From Theristus sp. LFF4_11 (taxonomy: Eukaryota; Nematoda; Chromadorea; Monhysterida; Xyalidae): a stretch of DNA of 64,000 nucleotides. The stretch is from contig JASANC010002223.1 of the NCBI GenBank assembly GCA_030248135.1, positions 1 through 64,000 on the forward strand, given 5' to 3'. Below the pieces are notes generated by a model that saw nothing but the letters and a program-made list of their open reading frames with translations, was not told where the DNA came from and did no database searches. The position numbers were made by a program, and so were the translations under genes. Below are positions 1-11,821 of this stretch, piece by piece. How positions within the stretch are numbered: the first letter of the stretch is position 1; each line of letters opens with the position of its first letter.

Positions 1-442
1 GTATTGTTTTTTAAGTCTTAGACCAGTCTTGAATGGCGCACGGACCAGGACCAGACTCGGAGTATGGCATGTGCCTCAGGGCGCGATACTCTCTCAAATC
101 GAATCGAAGTGACTGAGATGACTCAGGGAATCGCTCTAGCATAGCCTGTGAAACGTGCTCTGGTCTGAGCAGACGCCCCATACACCGCACGCACGTCGTC
201 TTTCGCTGTGGTCTTGTTTCACTGAGCTAATATTGCCCAGTAGCACAAACACACAGGCACAGATTATTGTTTTTTTACGCTGCGTGCATATGGGAGCGCA
301 AATTTGTCAGTGCGTTTATTGCTGTGAACAGTTCAGCGTACAGAGCACAGTGACTGTAGTTCTTCGACATTGTCATCTGTATCTTTGACACTCGCATCTG
401 CCAATCAGCGCCATTTTCAACCAACACCCTGTACCGTTTCAG

Positions 443-3400
443 CGGACGTCGTGCTGCCGAGCGGCAAGCGGGACGCGCCGGACTTGGTGGAGAACAGGGA
501 CGGTACGGTGACGGCCACTTATCAACCGAAGGAGGTCGGCTCGCACAAGATGCACATCAAGTGCAACGGACAGCACGTCACTGGTGAGCACGAATGGTGT
601 GCGTGCATGTGCTGGAGAATGAAGTGCTCGATATGACGCGAAAATGTTATTCGTGTTGTATTGGCATTAAGGATGGTTTTTGATGATGGACTGATGAACG
701 CACCTCAGTAAGTTATTGTGGATCGACTGAAGTCTGGGCGCTTTTCAGCCTCTGCTGCGCTTTTTGGTTTTCTGTTTGTTTTGTATGATGTAGCGAGCAG
801 TCATGCAGTGGTACAAGCAAACGCACATGCACACATCGCTAGTGTGCCTGTGTGTTTGTCACGCGTGCTGGTGCAACAAAGTGCACAGCTCGTGCTGGAA
901 ACACAGTGGTGTTTTCATAAAATGTCTAAAACTGTCCAAAAACTAACGAACGGCTAGAATGCTTCTCAGAAATGATTATTTCGTTTTTTCAGCTTTTTTT
1001 GCCTTCATCACCAGGTTCACCATTCCACTTCCACGTCGACAACATCTCCGATGAGCACGTGACAGCACACGGTCCTGGCCTCGTCTACGGCACCGTCGGC
1101 GAACCGGCTGCATTCTCGGTGGTTGGCAAAGGTGCGCGTGGATTGTTTTTGGGTGTTTTCGAGCTTTTTTTTGTTTGTTTGCGGATCGGAAAATTGCTTT
1201 AAACCTTAATAATACAGTAGGACAAACGTTTTGGTGGCCAGCTTGGTTGTTTCTATTCAGAAGTTCGATCACGAACCGCTACCAGGTCAATTTCACTTGG
1301 CGGAAATTTGGCAACTCTGAGAAGCTAGCTGATTGGCTATTCTGTGAATTTGGCATTCGGCTGATTGGTTGCTGGTGCCCAAGTCGATTTCTGACCTGAT
1401 ATCAACTATTTTATTGGCATTTTTATTGTTCCAAGTTTTTTTTGCAATCTGTGGTTGCTTGTTTTTGGTGGATTTCGGCTTTTTGGTGATGGTTTTTCGT
1501 GGTTCCAAACAACCCAAAACGTTTGAATGAACTCCTAGCACTTACCGGTTCACCCAGTTTGATTGTGCTTTTGTTGCAGCTTTCTAACCCCCACAGTTTG
1601 CTTTTTGAAATATGATTTTTTTTCTTTTAAACGGGATTCAAAATTCAGATCCTGACAAGCCATTACTAGACGCTGAGGGTGGTGATGGGGGTGAGTAGCA
1701 TGTGCTAGTGATACAGTCGCTGTTTTGCTATTGTTTTGATGTTTGTATAAAAAAATCTTTAGCTTGGTTTTTTTCGTTTTCTTTCTTGTTCATTTGATGT
1801 TGTGTGTGTTTCGATTTCTATTATACTATTAGCTGATTGGCTGCATTTTGAAGACAAGTCCATTGATTGGCTGAATTTGCATGTAAACAAGCAAGACTGC
1901 TTGAAATTTCAGCTCGTTTAATGCTTTTTTGTTGAATGTGCGCAGTGAAACCGTTTCTGATCGCAATTTTTGCACGCACTAACCATCGATCACTGAATTA
2001 CTGAATGTTGTTTTGTTATGTTTCTTGTTTTTTAACCTATCAACAAACAACCAATCAGCAAACGTAAGAAAAACCGGTCAACTTTCAAAACTTCCAGGCA
2101 GTCTGTCTGTGTCGGTCGAGGGTCCTGCGAAGGCCGAAATCAAATGCCACGACAATCGCGACGGGACCTGTACCGTAACCTGGGTGCCCCCAGTGCCGGG
2201 CGACTACAAAGTGCACGTGCGCATTGACGGGCAGCCAATCAGCGGCTCGCCGCACTTGGTTCACATTGCTGGTATGGGGCATTTCAGCGAATTTTTTTCC
2301 TCAAGTTTTCAGATTTTTTTTGTTTGTTTAGAGAATGTTTCTGAAGACCGGGCACTTTTGTTTTTTCCGACACAGTGCTGTTGTGCACAGTTATAAACAA
2401 ACACACAGGCACTATATTACAACACCGTGCATATCAGCGTGCATGTGGCTGTGTTGAAGGGAAAGAAAATTTCTTTAATTTGAAGATGATCGTGTTAAAT
2501 TTGATCCCCGAGGTTTTTACACCCATATTGATACACCTAAAAATTCTAGAAATTCTGACACCTGAAAGTTCTGCCGGAAATTTTAGAATACGAGTTCACA
2601 TGACACAAGACTCCAATGACGTCGTGAAAAAAAACACCCAGAACTCCCCCTTGATCGAACACTAGACCCAACCCACCCTCGTGGCCTGTTGGTGGTGCGT
2701 TAGACTACAGTTTGTGCGCTCGGGGGATCGAGCCCCATCGAGGGCTGTATGGGCACTTAATGACCGAGAAAACTCGATGGGCGCCCTACTCGATGGCGTT
2801 CTATACGCTTCGTTGGGTTAGCCCTGGATAAAAACGCGTAAAAACCCCAACAACAACGCATTCCAGGCCCAATGACGCGTCGCCAGTCGCACATCTCGGT
2901 CGGCAAGCACAGCGAGCTGTCGATGAAGATCGCGGAGCCAGACACGCGCGGTCTCGTGGCGACCATTTGCAGTCCGTCCGGCCATGAGGAGCCGTGCTAC
3001 TTGAAGCGGGTCGACGACGAACATTTGAGTCGGTGCTGGGTTTAGGGCGGGGGGATTTGGGTTTTTGGATTTGTGAGAGAGTGGTGACGGGTCTCTGGAT
3101 GATTCGGGATTGGCAACATGGAGACCAGTTTATTACGATGGTAGAATGATAAACACACGATCGAAAGAAAACTTTTTTTGCATTTCGACTGCGGTTGGAA
3201 TTCGTCGCTTGGTCTCACAGTCACTTTTCGTTTTTTTTTTAACTTGAAACGGTATTATTCAGTTTCAAAATAAAATGACGGGATCCATAATTGACCAGTC
3301 TGATCTGTTGTGTTGCGGCACTGTATCACCAGGGTGAGGCGCCAGGTGTGCTGAGTTACGAAACGTAGCCCTTCCACAGTGTCTGACGCTCAATAATAAA

Positions 3401-6400
3401 CAACTGAAAATGCGAAAATGTTCCAAAAATCGTACATTTTTGATACACAAACGCACTCGCAGGCATCGTGTTCACTCCGACTGAAGCGGGCGATCACCTG
3501 GTCTCTGTCAAGAAGCACGGCATGCACATTCCGAGCTCTCCGTTCACGATCAACGTCACGCAGGCGCAGGTCGACAGATCGACACAGTCGAATTCGGAAT
3601 AATCATGGGCAATCCGCTGATTGGCTAGTGATCACGCGTGCATGCATGCTTTCTGTGCAGCACGGACTCCCCGCCTCTCCACAGCAATGCCTGCACAGAA
3701 TGCGTGCTTCACCGAGCCAATCAATCCAGCTGATTGCCTATAATTTCAGAGTTCGACTGTATGAAAAGTTTATTTGTGGTCTTGGTAAAAAAACGTGAAA
3801 CAAGAAGAAACTAACCAGAATGTCATTGATGTGCAGGTCGGCAACGCCGATGCGGTGCTGGTCACCGGGCACGCGTTGAACGAGGCGCACACGCAGCAGT
3901 TCAATGAATTCATCATTGATGCACGCAGCGCTGGTCGGTCAAGGCGGTGGGATTCTGTGAAACCGGGTTTTTATTAGTGTAAATTCAATTGTGAACTGTT
4001 ATTGAGCATTGATTTTGGACGCAACACTGTCCTAAAACTGTTCTTGTATTCAGAATTTTTGTTGAGAATATATGCTACGGGGTGTTTGTTTTTAACCTGT
4101 CACTTTTTCTTTCGCAGAACTCACAGCTCGCGAAAGCAGAATGAACAGAAATGGGAACTGTAAGATAACACAAAGTTCAGCTACAAATGGTGGTGTTCTG
4201 GACGGTGTACGATTGATTTCAATTAAACGCGATACATTCGTTCTTCTTGCTGTAATTCATTTATTTCGTTCTGCAAAAAAATGACAGGTTTAAACAGACA
4301 TACTCTACAACGTGTGGCATTCGTGTTTACTCACTTTTCTCACGTTTTTGCTGCATAACCCCAAAATCATTCTCAACCGTTTTCGCAGGTTTCGGCAATC
4401 TGAACATCGCGCTCGAGGGCCCGAAACGCGCGCAGTTGGTCAGTGAGAAACTCGAGGACGGTCGTACCAAGATCAAATATCTGCCGTCGGAGCCGGGCAT
4501 TTACATTCTCAGCATCAAGTTTGGCGATTCGCATGTGCCTGGTGCGTTTTATGGATTGTAGGTTGAATTCGTTTGCATTGCGCACGAGTCCAATTCATGC
4601 GTTTTTTTTGTCGAATGTGCTTTTTTCTCTTGTCCGCTGTGAAATGGCCAGATCGATTGTATACATTTTCAGAACACAGCACAGTCGAACTGTGAACATT
4701 TATAGGTAGTCCGCTGATTGGTTGGTGATCACACGTGATGCATGCTTCATGTGCAGGACAGAGACTCCGCCTCGCCTCCACAGCAATGCCTGCACGAAAA
4801 GCATGCAACTCACTTGATCACCAACCAATCGGCTGATTGTCTACAATTCAGAGTTTGACTGTCTCGCGAGTCGCGTGGAGCCCAATAATCCAAATCGACT
4901 GTAACATTGCCCTACAATGTATTTTTTCAGTTTTTTTTTGACATCGTTTGTTTTGTTTGCATAATGGAAGTTTTGTGATTGTGTCGATGTGAACTGGCCG
5001 TGAGGCTTACAAATAAAAACAACTCAATTGAATTGAGTTGAATTGAAATTGAAAACAATGTTTCCCGTTTTCAAATACCGCGCAGGCTCACCATTCACGG
5101 TGAACTGCATCGGCGAAGGCGAGGGTGTCATGACCGAGCGGCTGGAGAAAGCACGCAAGGAGGCGTCGACCGTGCAACCCGGGCAAGACTGCGAGTTCTT
5201 CGTGCGATTGCCCGGTGAGTTGTTGTTGTTGGGCATTTTAGGCGATGTGTTTAGCCAGGGCTAACCCAGAAAAGCGTATAGAACGCCGTCGAGTTGGGCG
5301 CCGATGTGTGTGTTGCCGTCGTCGTGGAAGCTGACATTTTCAGTTGACAGCGACACTTATTTTTCAGAATCACTTTTCCAGACAGCGCAATGCAGAAAAC
5401 GGTTTGCACCGTAATGGGGATGAAAATACCCGTTTGGTACAACTTCTCTGAGTGCAATCGGTTTCATTCATTTCTCGTTTGCCTGTGCTTATGAATCCGG
5501 CAGCAGTATAACGGACAATTCGATTCCGCATTTATCAAGAAGCTGATGCACTTACATTCGTCACACCCAATTGGCCAGCCAAAAATTGTCTGGTGGTTAA
5601 ATCGCTCTTGAAATGCTATTTACGCACTTTCAAACTAACCGGACTTCCTAAAAGAACGATTTTCTGTTCAATGCTTAACGCCCGTTCATACTGACGTATG
5701 CATGTACGGCACATCACGTCACTTTAGGTCCTGTGTTATTGCATACTGCCGTTCATGGAGACGTTCCTTTGAAACGGGGCCTTTACAGGCACCAGTCGCA
5801 GTGCGATCACAGCGACCGTGAAAGCGCCCAGCGGCAGGCTGTCCAACCTGGACATCGTGGACGTCGGCGACAGCGTCTACGAGATGCGCCTGCAGCCGTC
5901 CGAGATCGGCCTGCACGTCATAAACGTCATGATCAACAAACAGCACGTCGCCGGTTCGGGCACTTTTTTGGGGAAAATTTTTTTTTGTTTTTTTCAATTG
6001 TGTCTTGCGACTGATGGAGTTCTGGTCTGAAGATGCTGCTGCGTTCGATTATAAACGCAGTAATGCTGCTGCCTATGCAAAAATGCGGGTATGCAAACGA
6101 TGCTAGAAAAACATGCATGTCCAGCGTGTGTGTGCCTGTGTGTTTGTGTAGAACAGCACTGGGTTATAGCTGAGTGCAGTGTCTTTAGACGAGAACGTTT
6201 TGCTAGTTTTTTTTCGGCAACATTTGGCGGGCGCTAAAACGGCCCAAAAACGGTGCGCTTGCATTTTGTTTCACTGGCACACATGCGCGATATTATCGCT
6301 TCAGCGGCATTCATGAAGCGGTATTTCGTGACCGCGCCGCTATTTTACAACATGGCTATGCGTCACTAATTACAACGTTGTTTTTGTTGCTGGTGTGTCT

Positions 6401-9400
6401 GTTTGTGACTGTGCAGTGTTACCTGCTCGAATTTTCCCACTCACTTTCGATGGAAAAACACTTTTCTGTCGTTTCAGGCAGTCCGTTTTCATTCACCGTC
6501 GGCGACTTGAGTGACACTGGTGCGCATCGTGTGCGAGCGTCTGGTCCCGGTCTGATCCGCAGTGAAGTGAACAAACCGGGTGAGAATTTCTGGTGTTTTT
6601 TTAGTGTTTCTGGTTCTGGTTTTGGCTTCTGCGAGATGCTGGTTTACCAACAGCTGCTATAAACCGGCTCACTGGCCACACGGGCATTTCAGTTTTGTTG
6701 TCAGATAAAAAATCGCGCCGAGAAATTGAAGACAGCGACGGTTTTATTTGAATAATTTCATGTTTTTCCTTCACGATCACCATCATGGACATCCGTCACC
6801 CGCGTTTCTTTTGAAGCCATTCATCGCCCAAGCCCAATTGAAGAAACGTCGTTGTGTTGTGACTTGTGGGGTTCCTTCTGTTGAATAAGCACACGTTGTT
6901 ATAAAGGTCCACTGAAACCAGAATTTGAAAAATATTGCTCAACCACCTCCCCCCCCCTCCCGCCACTCATTCTTGCATTCATGAACATTTTGCAGCATCA
7001 TTCAACATTTACTCACGCGAGGCCGGCCAAGGCCTACTGACGGTCGCCGTTGAGGGCCCGTCGAAGGCGAAACTGAAATACCACGAGCTGAAGGAAAGCA
7101 ACGGGTACGTCGCGAAGAAGCGTACCCGGGACGTCACGAGGGAGTGGGTGCCGCGGATGGCGCGGTGGTGGATGACTGTGCATGATTGACCATTGGGGGG
7201 CGGGGATGGCAATTGTGTGCTGCAATGGCATACCCGTTCGAGTGTGTGGTGGGTGGAGTCTGGTGAAACTTCCGTCACCATTGTTGTGAACAATTGCCGC
7301 AAGACTGAAGAAAAGCCGCAGTCAGTGGCAGTGTTACTTCGTTCCACCACCACACCGTCGCACTGGCATGTGTACTGCTGATTGGCATGGAGACCCGGAG
7401 CACTTTATTGGACTGCTGTTTGTTGCAGTGGTGCCTGACGGACACGAACAAACACACTGGCACAGACACACATTGTCGTGCGCCCATGTGCTGGTTTGTA
7501 TTCGTGGTGTACTTTATTATAAATTTTTATTCTGAAACGCTATATTGTCTCGGCTTGTTTTCTTTTTTATGTTTGTGGGACAACATTTGTTTTGATTGTT
7601 TTTGTAAACTGAAATTTACAGTCGAATGAGCTGATTGGTTGCGTTTCAATTTGTAGCGCTGATTGGTTGTGACAGTGATTCTGCAAGCAAGACCTGTAGC
7701 AGTATTCACGTGTTTTGCCAACATTCATTTGGTATTATTTTTATGAGATCTTGCAAAACTCGTATATTTCAAAATTATCTGTTCACAAATGAAGTGCCTC
7801 TCTAAAATTTGGTGTCCAATGTTAGCTATAGCACCCGAACTTCGGGCTCTGGAGCGGGGTAAGTACTAACGCGGCATCCACACAGCCTTGCGGGGTTACT
7901 CTGTTGTTGTTATGGTACACCACCTAGTTGTAGATTAGACACACCGTGCAACACACCAACTGTGCTGATTGGCTGCATTTTAAATTGCACAACAGCATTC
8001 GATATGTTCGGTGTGAAATCCAAAGATTTTATGCTTATGTGTGTTTCACTGTCTAGATCGAATTCAAAAAAATAACTGGCACGCATGGCTTTTGTGCATT
8101 TTTTATTGGACAGTTTACCATTTCTCCAACAAAAACTGAAGTCCTGCCCTAATCTGAAGACAGTGCACTCAATTATCATGAGTGATGAACCAGTGATGTG
8201 TCGCACAGTCTGCAAACAAACACACAGGCACACGAGCGATATCGCAACAGCGCGCGTGTCCTGTGCCGGTGTGTTTGTTTGTGCGCGCGCAACATCACGC
8301 TGTCCGCAAAGCCAGTCTACTGTCCTGTCTTCAGACGAGGACTTCGGCGATTCTCGCATGCGACCGTTGTCGGTTTTTTTTTAAATCGGGGATTACTAAA
8401 AAATGCTTCAATAACGCACGCTGCTTGTCGCGTTGCGCATTTTGCAGCTACGTCGATTGGACGGTCGAGAAGGCGGGCGACTACACGGTGCGCATCACGT
8501 TCGACGGCAAGGACATTCCGGGCAGTCCATTCAACGTCGTCGTCACCGGTGACACGGCACACCTGAACAAGATCAAGGTGCACTCGTTGCCGGCGACGGC
8601 CAAGGTGTGTGGATCGGTGGGGGGAGGGGGGGGGGTGAACGGGTGATTCCACACGAGCAACCATCGACGCACCCTGGTGTGCGGGGGGGGGAGGGTGTCC
8701 GACAGAATTGAAGGGGTCGTCATTCCGTGCAAGCATCGACGTACCGTCAAACCTGTTACCTGTCTGACACAGCAGTGTTGTAGTTGGCAGGGCGTTTCCT
8801 CCCACCCCCAAAATTTTTTGTTGCGATTTCAGGGGCTGAAACCGTGACAGAAGGGGGTTTTCGGGTACGCTGAGTTCAGAAATCTTATTTACAAGTTTGC
8901 CGACGCTTCTACTGTGCCCTAAACGCGTATGCCATGGGGATGAGGAGGGAAAATTCCTTGATAATCAATTTTAAATGAAAAAACGCACCACAAGGAACCT
9001 GAAATCCTGTTACAAGTACAAATCGAGGTCGCTGAGTCCGAATATGACGTTTATTTTGCCATACGAATTACTCCGCGCCCTAAAAACAGCCTCTATAGGG
9101 ACGGAAAGGGAAAAAATTGAAAAAATCGGAAACTAGCCAAAAAAATGAAAACTAAGCCATAAACACAAATCGAGGTCGCTGAGTCCGAATATGACGTTTA
9201 TTTTGCTATACGAATGACTCCGCGCCCTAAAAACAGCCTCTATAGGGACGAAAAAGAAAAAAATTAAAAAAATCGGAAACTAGTCAAAAAAAAATTGAAA
9301 GCTAAGCCATAAACACAAATCGAGGTCACTGAGTCCGAATAAAACGTTTATTTTGACATACGAATTACTCCGCACCCTAAAAAAACCTCTATAGGGACGA

Positions 9401-11790
9401 AAAGGGAAAAAATTAAAAAAATCGTAAACTAGCCAAAAAAATTTGAAAACTAAGCCATAAACACGAATCGAGGTCGCTGAGTCCGAATATGACGTTTATT
9501 TTGACATACGAATTACTCCGCATCCTAAAAATAGCCTCTATAATGACGAAAAGGGAAAAAATTAAAAAAATCAGAAACTAGTCAGAAAAAAATTGAAAAC
9601 TAAGCCATGAACACGAATCGAGGTCGCTGAGTCCGAATATGACGTTTATTTTGACATACGAATTACTCCGCACCCTAAAAATGACTTCTATAGGGACGAA
9701 AAGGAAAAAAATTGAAAAAATCGGAAACTATTCAAAAAAATCTGAAAACTAAGCGATAAACACAAATCGAGGTCGCTGAGTCCGAATAGATTTTTTTTTC
9801 CTTTTCGTCCCTATAGAGGCCGTTTTTAGGGTGCGGAGTAATTTGTATGGCAAAATAAACGTCATATTCGGACTCAGCGGCCTCGATTTGTATTTATAAC
9901 TCAGTTTTCAGATTTTTTTTGACTAGTTTCCGATTTTTTCTCTTTTTGTCCCTATAGTGGTTGTTTTTTTGGGGTGCAGTGTAATTCGTATAGCAAAATA
10001 AACGTCATATTCGGACTCAGCGACCTCGATTTGTGTTTATGGCTTAGTTTTCAGATTTTTTGACTAGTTTCCGATTTTTTCATTTTTTTTCTTTTTGTCC
10101 CTATAGAGGCCGTTTTTAGGGTGCGGAGTAATTTGTATGTCAAAATAAACGTCATATTCGGACTCAGCAACCTCGATTTGTGTTTATGGCTTAGTTTTCG
10201 AATTTTTTGGCTAGTTTCCGATTTTTTCAATTTTTTCCCTTTCCGTCCCTATGGAGGCCGTTTTTAGGGCGCGGACTATTTCGTATGGCAAAATAAACGT
10301 CATATTCGGACTCAGCGACCTCGATTTGTATTTGTAACAGGATTTCAGGTTCCTTGTGGTGCGTTTTTTTATTTAAAATTGATTATCAAGGAATTTTCCC
10401 TCCTCATCCTTTTGGCATACGCGTTTAGGGCACAGTACAAGCGTCGGGCAAACTTGTAAATAAGATTTTTGAACTCAGCGTACCCGAAAACCCTCCTTCT
10501 GTCACGGTTTCAGCCCCTGAAATCGCAACAAAAAATTTTGGGGGTGGGAGGAAACGCCCTGGTTGTTGGTGACATGGCCACACCACCATTGCGCAACGGT
10601 GTGTCGCGTGCACCAGTTTCTCACCAGACCAGACTCATAAAGCTGCCCGTCACACACGTGACGAGGCTATTTACTGGCTCTTGCGATGGAATGGTTCAGC
10701 CGCCTGTGAATTCGCCAAAAAACGCATACGGTGCCATCGCGTTCGGGTTTCCGAAATCGGATTCACGTTTGCAGAGATGGATTGCTTCCAATAATGAACA
10801 GAACACCACCAAATCATAGTCCAGTCACCATCAGTTTCCACACGATTGCATCAGATCGACAAGCCAGTGCTGTTCACGATCTCGCGCCCCGTCGAGGCTC
10901 ACGGTCACTTGGCGGTGCGCGTACGAGCCCCAGGCGGCTCCGAGGACGAGTGCGCGTTGACCCCGGTCGACTCGGTCGGCGACGTCCTAGCCGTGCGGTA
11001 CGTGCCGCGGCAGCTGGGCAGTCATTTCGTCAGGTGTGGCCGGGTTTTTTTTCGGAATTTGCGTTTTGGCTTTTTTGGAATTTGGGTCGTTTGAGTTCGT
11101 TTGAAATTTGGAGTGGTTGACTTTTATCGTGGTTGTTTTTTCTACTTGAAGTTTGGCGTATTGGACGGTTGTACCGTATTACCTCTAATAAACCCCCATG
11201 GGGGTTTATTTCTTCAGCGACTTCTGGGGGTGGGGGTTTATTTTGGGGGGGGGTTATTTGGAAACTATTTTTAGGGGCGGGCAAAATGGCAAAAATACCT
11301 TCCATGGCAGGAAGGAAGTCGCAGAAACTTCTACTCTACATAGAAATTTCTTTTTACAACAGCCTTTTGTAATGAAATTACCATTAACTTATCCATTTGG
11401 GGCCTTTGGTAGCACAATTTCATCATTTTCACTGCAACCAGCCACTGAATTCACTGTTTATGTGTATGTTTTTCTGGGTATGTGTTTCAAACAGGTTTCC
11501 AATAATCCCCCATGGGGGATTATTTTTGGGGGGGGGGGATTATTTGGAAACTTGTCGAGGGGGTGGGGGTTTATTTTTGGGGGGGTTTAAGTTTGGGGGG
11601 GGGGTTTAATAGAGGTAATACGGTATTTGGGTTTCATCAGAGTCCAAAGTGTTATGTTGTTGACGTTATTAGTCAACTGTGGAATACAACTGTTGGTAAT
11701 GTCAAACTGTGTACTGGGTTAAAAATGTTGTTGAAACTGACCCAGGACGGAAAATTGTTTGAATAATCTACTATACTAAAATAATACTTT

Positions 11791-11821
<31 letters not shown>

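Noticed and set aside
2679..2745. Possible intact tRNA gene
   Set aside because: A- and B-box-like sequences are present, but the ends do not pair into an acceptor stem and the anticodon arm is not convincing; the body continues as a dispersed repeat.
8317..8811. Long minus-strand ORF opposite the filamin exon at 8448
   Set aside because: It is the shadow of a GC-rich filamin exon; the plus strand carries the recognisable Ig-FLN sequence and splice sites.
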